Source: Actinomadura alba (GTDB lineage Bacteria > Actinomycetota > Actinomycetes > Streptosporangiales > Streptosporangiaceae). From it: DNA of 43,073 nt. The notes beneath the pieces were generated by a model. That model saw nothing but the letters and a program-made list of their open reading frames with translations. It searched no databases and had not been told where the DNA came from. Numbering within the stretch: position 1 is the first letter of the stretch; the number at the start of each line of letters is the position of its first letter. Position numbers and translations under genes: made by a program. This document shows, one piece after another, positions 18,547-26,031 of this stretch. The DNA lies in contig NZ_JABVEC010000050.1 in assembly GCF_014323705.1 (NCBI RefSeq), positions 1-43,073 on the forward strand. Reading direction: 5' to 3'.

Positions 18547-19233
18547 GTGACCGACCGCGACGTGGATGTTCTGAGCAGGGCCCCGCTCTTCGAGGCGCTG
18601 GACGACCAAGGGGCCAAGGCGCTGCGCTCCAACGTGGCCGAGGTGCGCCTGGCCCGCGGTCAGACGCTCTTCAACGAGGGCGAGACCGGAGACCGGCTCT
18701 ACGTCGTGCTCGAAGGAAAGATCAAGCTCACCCGCACCGCCCCGGACGGGCGGGAGAACCTGCTGAGCGTGCTCGGCCCGAGCGAGATGTTCGGCGAGCT
18801 CTCGCTGTTCGACCCGCGCCCCCGTACCGCCAGCGCGATCGCCGTGACCGAGTGCCGCCTCGCCGGGCTGGGCCACGACGATCTGCGGCCGTGGCTGACC
18901 GGGCATCCCGAGGTGGCCGTGCACCTGCTGCGGGCGCTCGCGCAGCGGCTCCGCAAGACCAACGACGTGATGGCCGACCTGGTCTTCACCGACGTGCCGG
19001 GGCGGGTCGCCAAGGCGCTGCTCGACCTGGCCGAGCGGTTCGGCCAGCCGTCCGACACCGGGCTGCACGTCCATCACGACCTCACCCAGGAGGAGCTGGC
19101 CCAGCTCGTCGGGGCGTCGCGCGAGACGGTCAACAAGGCCCTCGCCGACTTCGCCGGGCGCAACTGGCTGCGCATCGAGGCCCGGGCGGTCGTCATCCTC
19201 GACATCGAGCGGCTGCGCAGGCGCTCGAAGTAG
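18547..19233 (+). CDS. crp: Crp/Fnr-family transcriptional regulator
   Basis: A 228-aa regulator with a cyclic-nucleotide-binding domain (about 10-120: FNEGETGDRLYVVLEGKIKL, then MFGELSLFDPRPRTASAIA, the phosphate-binding cassette) and a C-terminal winged helix (about 145-225) with recognition helix ASRETVNKALADF. Length equals actinobacterial Crp (Rv3676, 224 aa), a global cAMP-responsive regulator; in Streptomyces Crp affects germination and secondary metabolism. GTG 18547 is preceded by GAGGAGGAAGC. The cassette residues FGELSLFDPRPRTA are compatible with cAMP binding. A predicted Crp site lies in its own promoter. Confidence 0.93.
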   Translation: MTDRDVDVLSRAPLFEALDDQGAKALRSNVAEVRLARGQTLFNEGETGDRLYVVLEGKIKLTRTAPDGRENLLSVLGPSEMFGELSLFDPRPRTASAIAVTECRLAGLGHDDLRPWLTGHPEVAVHLLRALAQRLRKTNDVMADLVFTDVPGRVAKALLDLAERFGQPSDTGLHVHHDLTQEELAQLVGASRETVNKALADFAGRNWLRIEARAVVILDIERLRRRSK

Positions 19234-19317
19234 GCATCGGGCCGCCGGGGCGGCCACGTCAGGCGGCGGCCACGCCGCGGCCACGCGGATCATCGCGGCG
19301 CGAGTGCCCGGCCGCCC

Positions 19318-20121
19318 CTACGCGTCGTCAGCGCGGTCGCGCAGGTAGTCCAGCTGGGCCTGGACCGACCACTCGGCGGCGGGCCACAGCGACCGGTCGA
19401 CGTCGGCGTAGACCCGCTCGACGACCTCCCTGGCCGTACGGGCGCCGCCGGCGACGGCCGCCTCGACCTGGGCGAGCCGGGCTCTGCGGTGGTCGATGTA
19501 GTGATCGAGCGCCGCGACCGGGTCGTCGAGGCTCGGGCCGTGGCCCGGCAGGATCACCGCCGCCTCGCGCTCACCGGCGAAGGCGCGGAGCCGGTCGAGC
19601 GAGGCCAGATAGTCGCCAAGCCGGCCCTCGACGACCGTGGTGCCGTAGCCGAGGACGGTGTCACCGGTCAGGATCGCCCGGTCGGCGGTCAGCCAGAACG
19701 ACAGCGAGTCGTCGGAGTGCCCCGGTGTCTCCATCACCCGGACGTCGAGGCCGCCGACCGTCACCACGTCGCCCTCGGCCAGCCCCTCGTCGCCGAGCCG
19801 CAGCCTAGGGTCGAGCGCGCGCACCGGCACGTCGCGCCGCCCGGTGCGGGCCAGTTCGGCGAACCTCTTCGCACCGGCGGCGTGGTCGGGGTGCCCGTGG
19901 GTCAGCAGGACCAGGGCGACGTGCCCGCCCTGCTCCTCGACGATGCCGATCACCCGGCGCAGGTGATCGTCGCCTTCCGGCCCGGGGTCCACGACGACGA
20001 CCGCCTCGGCGCCCGGCTCGGCGAGAATCCAGGTGTTGGTGCCGTCCAGGGTCATGGGCGAGGGGTTCGGGGCGAGGACGCACCGTGCCCGCGAGGTGCC
20101 CATTCCGTCGATCGAGCTCAC
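19318..20121 (-). CDS. Metallo-beta-lactamase-fold hydrolase
   Basis: A 267-aa MBL-fold protein, Rv3677c type. The metal motif THGHPDH gives His75, His77, Asp79 and His80; ETPGHSDDS, LTGDTVLG and ILPGHG supply the remaining ligands. The C-terminal ~70 residues are helical (DHYIDHRRARLAQVEAAV, YLRDRADDA) as in LACTB2-like hydrolases, some of which are RNases. No substrate can be assigned. GTG 20121 overlaps the upstream NUDIX stop by 4 nt, so the two are coupled. Confidence 0.9.
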   Translation of the reverse strand: MSSIDGMGTSRARCVLAPNPSPMTLDGTNTWILAEPGAEAVVVVDPGPEGDDHLRRVIGIVEEQGGHVALVLLTHGHPDHAAGAKRFAELARTGRRDVPVRALDPRLRLGDEGLAEGDVVTVGGLDVRVMETPGHSDDSLSFWLTADRAILTGDTVLGYGTTVVEGRLGDYLASLDRLRAFAGEREAAVILPGHGPSLDDPVAALDHYIDHRRARLAQVEAAVAGGARTAREVVERVYADVDRSLWPAAEWSVQAQLDYLRDRADDA

Positions 20122-20948
20122 ACGGTCCCCTCCGGGTAGAGGAGGTACGGTTCGCCGTCGATGACCCGTACCTCCGGCAACCAGGGCTTGATCTCGCGGT
20201 CCGTCGCGAGGACCGCGGCGACGTCGTCGTAGGCGGTCAGATCCGTGAGGGTGGCGAGGGTCGGCGGCAGCATGAACATCTCGCCGCGGTGGGCGGCCTC
20301 GACCGCGTCACGGGGGCGCAGCCAGGCCACCTGGTCCGCCTCGGTGCTCACGTCGCGCGCCCGCTGGCCCTCGGGGATGGCGGCGACGAAGAACCGGGTG
20401 TCGTAGCGCTTGGGCTCGACCAGCGGGGTGATCCAGTGCGACCACGGCCGCAGCAGATCGGATCTGAGCACGAGCCCGCGCCGGTCGAGGAACTCGGCCA
20501 GTGACAGCGACCGGTCCAGCAGCGCCCGCCGGCCCGTCTCCCACTCCTCGTCGCGGGTGTCGTCCACCACCGAGTCGCCGGTCGGCCCGGCCAGCAGGAC
20601 CAGCGATTCCTCGAAGGTCTCCCGGACCGCCGCGCACACGAGTTCGCGGGCGAGGGTCTCATCGGCGCTGAACGCCTCACCCCACCACTTCGGCGACGGC
20701 CCAGCCCAGGCGATCGCGGCATCGCCGTCCCGCCGGTCGACCGAGCCGCCGGGAAAGACGTAGGCGCCGGGCGCGAAGGCCATCGACGCGGCCCGCCGCA
20801 GCAGGAAGACCTGCAGGCCCGCGTCGGGATGGTCCCTGAGCAGCACGACGGTGGCCGCGTTGCGCGGCACGGCCGGTCGCGCACGGCCATCGGCGAGTTC
20901 CGCGAGGCGCTCGCGGAACTCGCCGGGCAGCCTCAGCCCGTTCACCAT
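20118..20948 (-). CDS. NUDIX hydrolase, NUDT19-like
   Basis: A 276-aa NUDIX protein. The lead motif AYVFPGGSVDRRDGD is separated by a long insert from the helix LVCAAVRETFEESLVLL (metal ligands RETFEE), an arrangement typical of NUDT7/19-type enzymes acting on CoA esters. The C-terminal part carries WITPLVEPKRYDTRFFVAAIPEGQ in parts, common in the group. Translationally coupled to the MBL-fold hydrolase downstream. Substrate is inferred only at class level. Confidence 0.85.
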   Translation of the reverse strand: MVNGLRLPGEFRERLAELADGRARPAVPRNAATVVLLRDHPDAGLQVFLLRRAASMAFAPGAYVFPGGSVDRRDGDAAIAWAGPSPKWWGEAFSADETLARELVCAAVRETFEESLVLLAGPTGDSVVDDTRDEEWETGRRALLDRSLSLAEFLDRRGLVLRSDLLRPWSHWITPLVEPKRYDTRFFVAAIPEGQRARDVSTEADQVAWLRPRDAVEAAHRGEMFMLPPTLATLTDLTAYDDVAAVLATDREIKPWLPEVRVIDGEPYLLYPEGTV

Positions 20949-21120
20949 CGCGTGACCGAATGCTTGATCCCCATGGCCGCCAATTCGGACATACGAGCCC
21001 TCCTCGCGTCAACCCCGCGCGAACACTCCTGATCACGGCCCACCACCACGCGAACAACTGCAAGATCACGGAGCCGGTGAGCGCGTTCTGCGCGCGAGGG
21101 TCCACCGCGAGGTGTGACCA

Positions 21121-21588
21121 TCAGCCGTTTTCGTCGATCTCGGCGATGAGCTCGACCTCGACGGGGGCGTCGAGAGGGAGCACGGCCACACCGACCGCGC
21201 TTCGGGCGTGCTTGCCCGCCGCTCCGAACACCTCGCCGAGCAGTTCGCTCGCCCCGTTGATCACCTCGGGCTGGCGGGTGAAGCCGGGCGCGCTGGCGAC
21301 GAAGCCGACGACCTTGACGATCCGCTTCACCCGGGACAGTTCACCGACCTCGGCCTTGACCGCGGCGATCGCGTTGAGCGCGCAGACGCGGGCGAGCTCT
21401 TTGGCCCGCTCGACGTCGACCTCGGCGCCGACCTTTCCCGTGGCCGGCAGCGTGCCGTCGACGAAGGGGACCTGTCCCGCCGTGTAGACGAGCGAACCAG
21501 TCCGTACGGTGGGGACGTAGGCGCCCGCGGGCGTTGGGACGCCCGGCAGCTCCAGGCCCAGATCCTTGATCCGCTCCTCGGGCGTCAT
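21121..21588 (-). CDS. RidA-family protein
   Basis: A 155-aa YjgF/YER057c/UK114 (RidA-type) protein, matching Rv3678c. LVYTAGQVPFVDG, ALNAIAAVKAEVGELSRVKRIVKVVGFVAS and the C-terminal VEVELIAEID are family features. Classical RidA deaminates reactive enamines using Arg105; here the equivalent region HARSAVGVAVLPLDAPVEVE keeps the RSAVGV arginine. This subgroup has not been tied to a substrate. ATG 21588 overlaps the stop of the small DUF4177 gene (ATGA), so the two are coupled. Confidence 0.9.
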   Translation of the reverse strand: MTPEERIKDLGLELPGVPTPAGAYVPTVRTGSLVYTAGQVPFVDGTLPATGKVGAEVDVERAKELARVCALNAIAAVKAEVGELSRVKRIVKVVGFVASAPGFTRQPEVINGASELLGEVFGAAGKHARSAVGVAVLPLDAPVEVELIAEIDENG

Positions 21589-21740
21589 GCCAGCTCGCGC
21601 TTGAGGTAGGCCACGAGGTTCTCCGGGTTCGGCCCGGGGATGACGGTCACGAGCTCCCAGCCGTCCTGGCCCCAGTTGTCGAGGATCTGCTTCGTGGCGT
21701 GGACCAGCAGTGGAACGGTCGCGTACTCCCATTTCTTCAT
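21585..21740 (-). CDS. DUF4177 small protein
   Basis: A 51-aa protein starting MKKWEYATVPLLVHATKQIL and containing DNWGQDGWELVTVIPGP. The KWEY...L..WG..GWELV pattern is the DUF4177 signature. Function unknown. It ends in a 4-nt ATGA overlap with ridA, which strongly supports it as a real gene despite its size. This small gene is frequently found directly before ridA-like genes in actinomycetes. Confidence 0.88.
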   Translation of the reverse strand: MKKWEYATVPLLVHATKQILDNWGQDGWELVTVIPGPNPENLVAYLKRELA

Positions 21741-21953
21741 GGCGCAACCCTAACGACGCGGGCGCCGCCCGCGCGCGCGAGGCGGGCGGAACCCGACGGT
21801 GATCGGGAAGCCCGTGGAGGACACCGTGGAGGAGCTTGCCGGGACGGTCGCCGAGAAGGCCGGCGAAGTGCTCATCGGGGCGGCCGCGGCGGCGAACTGG
21901 CCGTCGGGGCGGCCGCGGCGGCGCACCGGTGCCGGGCCGGTGCGCCGCCTCCT

Positions 21954-22988
21954 TCACGGCTTCGGCGGCACGGTGCCGGGCGGCTCGGTCTTCGGCGGCA
22001 CGGTCTTCGGCGGCACGGTGTCGCGTCGCTCTCCGGCGGTCGTGTCGTCGTCGGTCGTGTCGTCGTCGGTCGTTTCGTCGGCGATCGCGGCGGCGTGATC
22101 CTCCTGCGCGGCCTCGACGGCGGCGAACTCGTTGTTGGCGGCCACCGGTGGGACATCGTCGGCGGACGCCAGCGGCGGCGGCTCCTCGATCGGCTCTTCC
22201 TCCACCACCGCATGGGCCTCCGAGCCGCCGGCCATCTTGTCGAAGAACCGCAGCATCTCCACCGGCAGCGGCATGACGAGCGTGCTGTTCTTCTCCGCTG
22301 CCACCTCGGTGACGGTCTGCAGCAGGCGCAGCTGCAGCGAGGCGGGGTCCTTGGACAGCTCGTGGGCGGCCGCGGCGAGCCGCTTGGACGCCTGGTACTC
22401 ACCGTCGGCGGTGATGATGCGGGCGCGGCGCTCCCGTTCCGCCTCGGCCTGCCGGGCCATGGAGCGCTTCATGCCCTCGGGCAGCGAGACGTCCTTGATC
22501 TCGACCCGTTCGATGCGGATGCCCCACGGGTCCTCGGTCATCTCGTCGATGATCATTGCGAGCTCCTGGTTGATGACGGCCCGCTCGGACAGCAGCTGCT
22601 GCATGTCCGCCTTACCGATCACCGACCGGAGCGAGGTCTGGGCGACCTGAGAGACGGCCCAGCCGTAGTTCTGAATGTTCACGATCGCCTTCACCGGATC
22701 GATGACCCGGAAGTACACGACCGCGTCGACGCGGACGCTGACGTTGTCCTGCGTGATTCCGTCCTGGGCCGGGACCCCCATCGCGACGGTCTGCATGTTG
22801 ACCTTCTGCAGCCGGTCCATGATCGGCACGATGGCGGTCAGCCCGGCGCCACGTACGGAATTCAGTTGCACCTGTCCGAACCGGAAGACGATGCCCCTCT
22901 CGAACTGCTGAATGACCTTCACCGAGGCGCTCAGGAGAACGAGGAGCACGAAGCCGAGGATGCTGAGGAGGAGGATTGCCGCTCCCAT
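21954..22988 (-). CDS. Slipin (SPFH/band 7 membrane protein)
   Basis: A 344-aa stomatin-like protein. An N-terminal membrane helix (about 2-24, AAILLLSILGFVLLVLLSAS) precedes an SPFH domain (VIQQFERGIVFRFG; DNVSVRVDAVVYFRVIDP; EDPWGIRIERVEIKDVSLPE) and the coiled-coil region QAEAERERRARIITADGE. Slipins scaffold membrane microdomains. The last ~90 residues are acidic, then made of Thr/Asp (DDDTT) and Pro (VPPKT) pentapeptide repeats encoded by 15-bp minisatellites. ATG 22988 is chosen because AAAGG lies upstream; GTG 23006 is an alternative. Divergent from the Get3-like pair. Confidence 0.9.
   Translation of the reverse strand: MGAAILLLSILGFVLLVLLSASVKVIQQFERGIVFRFGQVQLNSVRGAGLTAIVPIMDRLQKVNMQTVAMGVPAQDGITQDNVSVRVDAVVYFRVIDPVKAIVNIQNYGWAVSQVAQTSLRSVIGKADMQQLLSERAVINQELAMIIDEMTEDPWGIRIERVEIKDVSLPEGMKRSMARQAEAERERRARIITADGEYQASKRLAAAAHELSKDPASLQLRLLQTVTEVAAEKNSTLVMPLPVEMLRFFDKMAGGSEAHAVVEEEPIEEPPPLASADDVPPVAANNEFAAVEAAQEDHAAAIADETTDDDTTDDDTTAGERRDTVPPKTVPPKTEPPGTVPPKP
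21961..22080. repeat. Two 15-bp minisatellites in the slipin tail
   Basis: Four 15-bp units of the TTCGGCGGCACGGTC type fill 21961-22020 (encoding VPPKT/EPPGT on the minus strand). Nearly three units of GTCGTGTCGTCGTCG fill 22039-22083 (encoding DDDTT). Both keep the frame. Confidence 0.85.
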
Positions 22989-23196
22989 GGCGGGCACCTT
23001 TCTCACTTGCTACTGAGTCGTGGGTACGACGGGCTATAGGACTTGCCGGTTTCATCCACTTCCGAGCCTAACCACGCCGCCGGCACCTGCGCTCCCACGG
23101 TGCCTCAGACGCCTGTCGCCTGGCGTGGTCCAGATCACTTTTCCACCTCCGGGAGCGCCGCAGGTGCTTGCTGAACGAACGATTAGTGTGGATCGG

Positions 23197-24198
23197 GTGA
23201 GTGTGAGCGCTAGAGACACCGACTGGGACGGCGTGCGACTGCACGTCGTCACAGGTAAGGGCGGCACCGGCAAGACGACCGTGTCGGCCGCACTCGCGTT
23301 GGCACTCGCCGCCGGTGGACGCAAGGTCCTGCTCGTCGAGGTCGAGGGCCGTCAGGGCATCGCCCAGCTCTTCGACTGCCCGCCGCTGCCCTACGAGGAA
23401 CGCAAAGTCGCGGTCGCGCCGGGGGGCGGCGATGTCTACGCCCTGGCCATCGACACCGAAGAGGCCCTCCTCGAATACCTCGAGATGTTCTACAACCTGC
23501 GACGCGCGGGTAAGGCACTGACCAGATTCGGTGTGATCGATTTCGTCACCACGATCGCGCCGGGCCTGCGCGATGTGATCCTCACCGGAAAGACCGGCGA
23601 GGCCGTACGCCGTAAACGCAAGGACGGGTCGCCCGTCTACGACGCGGTGGTCATGGACGCCCCGCCGACCGGGCGCATCACCCGTTTTCTCAACGTCAAC
23701 ACCGAGGTCTCGGGCCTGGCCAGGGTCGGCCCGATCCGCAACCATGCCGACACGGTGATGAAGGTGATCCGGAGCCCCGAGACGGCGGTGCACTTCGTGA
23801 CGCTGCTCGAGGAGATGCCCGTACAGGAGACCCTGGACGGCATCGCCCACCTCACGGAGGCGGGCCTGCCGGTCGGCGGCGTCTTCGTCAACATGGCGCG
23901 CCCGCCGGCGCTGCCGAAGTCCTACCTCGCCGCGGCGGGCAAGGGCAAGCTGGACCTCGATGAGATCACCGTCGGGGTCAAGGCGGCGGGGCTGGAGAAC
24001 CACGCGGCCGAGATCGCCAGGGCGCTCGCCGCCGAGGCCGCCGACCACGCCCAGCGCGCCGAGCTGCAAGCGCGCGAGAAGAAGCGGCTGAGCCGGGTCA
24101 AGCAGCCTCGGTACGAGCTGCCGCTGCTGGCCGACGGCATGGACCTCGCCGGTCTGTACGACCTCGCCGAGGCGCTGAACGACCAGGGAGTCGCATGA
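23197..24198 (+). CDS. ArsA/Get3-type ATPase, first of pair
   Basis: A 333-aa ArsA_ATPase-family protein (Rv3679 type). The P-loop GKGGTGKTT lies near residues 20-28, switch motifs include VMDAPPTGRITRFL, and the C-terminal part is helical. No arsenic-related cysteines or ars genes are near, so arsenite export is unlikely; mycobacterial Rv3679-Rv3680 form a complex of two such ATPases. GTG 23197 is chosen because TAGTGT (23184-23189) could be a -10 element exactly placed for a leaderless message; GTG 23188 is possible. Followed 34 bp later by the second ATPase. Confidence 0.88.
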   Translation: MSVSARDTDWDGVRLHVVTGKGGTGKTTVSAALALALAAGGRKVLLVEVEGRQGIAQLFDCPPLPYEERKVAVAPGGGDVYALAIDTEEALLEYLEMFYNLRRAGKALTRFGVIDFVTTIAPGLRDVILTGKTGEAVRRKRKDGSPVYDAVVMDAPPTGRITRFLNVNTEVSGLARVGPIRNHADTVMKVIRSPETAVHFVTLLEEMPVQETLDGIAHLTEAGLPVGGVFVNMARPPALPKSYLAAAGKGKLDLDEITVGVKAAGLENHAAEIARALAAEAADHAQRAELQAREKKRLSRVKQPRYELPLLADGMDLAGLYDLAEALNDQGVA

Positions 24199-24232
24199 CC
24201 GCCGCACCCGGCCCGACCAGGAGCGTGGCCCC

Positions 24233-25399
24233 GTGAGCAAGAAGCCGCCCGTCCTCGACGTGGACGCCCTGATCGACGACCCGCGTACCCGGATCATCGT
24301 CTGCTGCGGTTCCGGCGGGGTCGGCAAGACGACGACGGCCGCCGCCGTGGGTCTGCGGGCCGCCGAGCGAGGCCGCGACGTGGTCGTCCTGACGGTCGAC
24401 CCGGCGCGTCGGCTGGCGCAGTCGATGGGGCTCAGCGAGCTGGACAACAGCCCGCGGCGCATCGACGGCGTCGGTGCCGACGAGAACGGTGAGAACGGCG
24501 GTGAGCTGCACGCCATGATGCTCGACATGAAGCGGACCTTCGACGAGATCGTCGAGGCCCACTCGGACCCGGACCGCGCGAAGCAGATCCTCGCCAACCC
24601 GTTCTACCAGTCGCTGTCGTCGAGCTTCTCCGGCACGCAGGAGTACATGGCGATGGAGAAGCTGGGTCAGCTGCATCGCTCGGGTGCCTGGGACCTCATC
24701 GTGGTCGACACCCCGCCGTCGCGGAACGCGCTGGACTTCCTGGACGCCCCCGAGCGGATGGGCCGGTTCCTGGACGGCCGGTTCATCAAGATCCTGCTCG
24801 CCCCGGCCAAGGTGGGCGGGCGATTCGGCGTCAAGGTGCTGTCGGCCGGGTTCGGCGTGTTCACCGGCGTCATCACCAAGGTCCTCGGCGGTCATCTGCT
24901 GCGCGACGTGCAGACGTTCGTCGCCGCCTTCGACACGATGTTCGGCGGCTTCCGCGAGCGCGCCGAGAAGACCTACCAGTTGCTGCAGACGCCCGGTACC
25001 GCGTTCCTGGTGGTCGCCTCGCCCGAGCCGGACGCGCTGCGCGAGGCGTCCTACTTCGTGGAGCGACTCGCCACCGAGCGGATGCCGCTCGCCGGGCTGG
25101 TCGTCAACCGCGTGCACCGGTCCGGAATAACCACGCTGTCGGCGGCGCGCAGCATGGCCGCCGCCGAGACGCTGAACGAACGGGGCGAGCATCCGCTGGC
25201 CGCCTCGCTGCTCCGGCTGCATGCCGATCACATGCAGGTCACCACCCGGGAAGACCGGCTGCGCGAGCACTTCAGCTCCGCCCACCCCAATGTGCCGGTA
25301 GCGACGGTGCCCGCTCAGGCCGAGGACGTGCACGACCTCGAAGGTCTGCGTCGTGTCGGCATGGATCTGTCGGAGAACAAGGCGGCCGGCGCCGCCTGA
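24233..25399 (+). CDS. ArsA/Get3-type ATPase, second of pair
   Basis: A 388-aa ArsA_ATPase-family protein (Rv3680 type). Walker A is CCGSGGVGKTTTAAA (about 22-36), LTVDPARRLAQSMGL is the ADPARR-like switch I motif, and VVDTPPSRNALDFLDAP is switch II. The central part (AGFGVFTGVITKVLGG) is hydrophobic, as in client-binding regions of Get3. Probably partners with the preceding ATPase. A large double hairpin follows, then the convergent WhiB gene. Client or ligand not known from sequence. Confidence 0.9.
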   Translation: MSKKPPVLDVDALIDDPRTRIIVCCGSGGVGKTTTAAAVGLRAAERGRDVVVLTVDPARRLAQSMGLSELDNSPRRIDGVGADENGENGGELHAMMLDMKRTFDEIVEAHSDPDRAKQILANPFYQSLSSSFSGTQEYMAMEKLGQLHRSGAWDLIVVDTPPSRNALDFLDAPERMGRFLDGRFIKILLAPAKVGGRFGVKVLSAGFGVFTGVITKVLGGHLLRDVQTFVAAFDTMFGGFRERAEKTYQLLQTPGTAFLVVASPEPDALREASYFVERLATERMPLAGLVVNRVHRSGITTLSAARSMAAAETLNERGEHPLAASLLRLHADHMQVTTREDRLREHFSSAHPNVPVATVPAQAEDVHDLEGLRRVGMDLSENKAAGAA

Positions 25400-25462
25400 C
25401 GCCGTGGTCGCGTCACGACCGCCCCTGGCGCTTCACCAGGGGCGGGTCATCCGACCACGGCG
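25400..25462. terminator. Nested hairpin between convergent genes
   Basis: CGCCGTGGTCG (25400-25410) pairs with CGACCACGGCG (25452-25462). Inside it CGCCCCTGG (25420-25428) pairs with CCAGGGGCG (25436-25444). It starts on the last base of the second ATPase's stop region and serves both strands. Confidence 0.8.
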
Positions 25463-25478
25463 TTGCCGACCGCTCGGG

Positions 25479-25787
25479 TCAGCTCGCGACGAGTTCGTCC
25501 TCGTCGTCGTTTGACCGCTCGTACTCCTCCTTGGCGGTCTCGAGCAATTCCCGCCACGAGGTCACGTCCGGCCGCCGTCGCATCAGTGCCCGGCGTTCAC
25601 GCTCGGTCATCCCGCCCCAGACACCGAATTCGATCCGGTTGTCGAGGGCGTCGGCGAGGCACTCCGTGCGCACCGGGCAGCCCCGGCAGATGAGCTTCGC
25701 CCGGTTCTGGGCCGCGCCCTGCACGAACAAGGCATCCGGGTCCGCGTTACGGCAGGCGGCGCGGGCAGTCCAATCAGTGATCCACAT
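25479..25787 (-). CDS. wblA: WhiB-family regulator, WblA/WhiB4 type
   Basis: A 102-aa iron-sulfur regulator. Cys12, Cys34, Cys37 and Cys43 are the four cluster ligands (C-X21-C-X2-C-X5-C), followed by the GVWGG turn and a basic tail (RERRALMRRRP). DALFVQGAAQNRAK and the place between the Get3-like pair and the class A PBP match WhiB4 (Rv3681c) and S. coelicolor wblA (SCO3579). WblA represses antibiotic production and promotes sporulation; WhiB4 responds to oxygen and NO. An acidic C-terminal EEYERSNDDEDE patch is present. Divergent from the PBP gene. Confidence 0.93.
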   Translation of the reverse strand: MWITDWTARAACRNADPDALFVQGAAQNRAKLICRGCPVRTECLADALDNRIEFGVWGGMTERERRALMRRRPDVTSWRELLETAKEEYERSNDDEDELVAS

Positions 25788-26019
25788 CTTGGCCCCACTC
25801 CCCTAGGGTCTGTGTCGATTGCGCTCCTCGGCCGGACGGGCGCGGACGTCAGGCCGCCATACGAAAGCCGTGGGGAAGAACTTACGGAAGCGAGAGACGT
25901 TTCAACAGCCCCCGATGGGCCCATTCTCGATATAGCCCGCCTGGGCCACGGACTAGTCACCCTCGCGCCAACCGGCGGGGCGACCCGTGACATGTCCCGT
26001 TTGCCACGCTTCTCCCAGG

Positions 26020-26025
26020 TACGGT
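26020..26025 (+). promoter_or_regulatory. Candidate -10 element for PBP gene
   Basis: TACGGT fits the actinobacterial TANNNT -10 pattern and ends 7 nt before GTG 26032. This is the spacing expected for a leaderless transcript, and no ribosome site is visible. Confidence 0.45.
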
Positions 26026-26031
26026 TAGACC

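Noticed and set aside
21799..22098. Plus-strand reading starting MIGKPVEDTVEELAG
   Set aside because: The start looks protein-like, but it soon runs antisense to the slipin repeats and has no ribosome site or family match.
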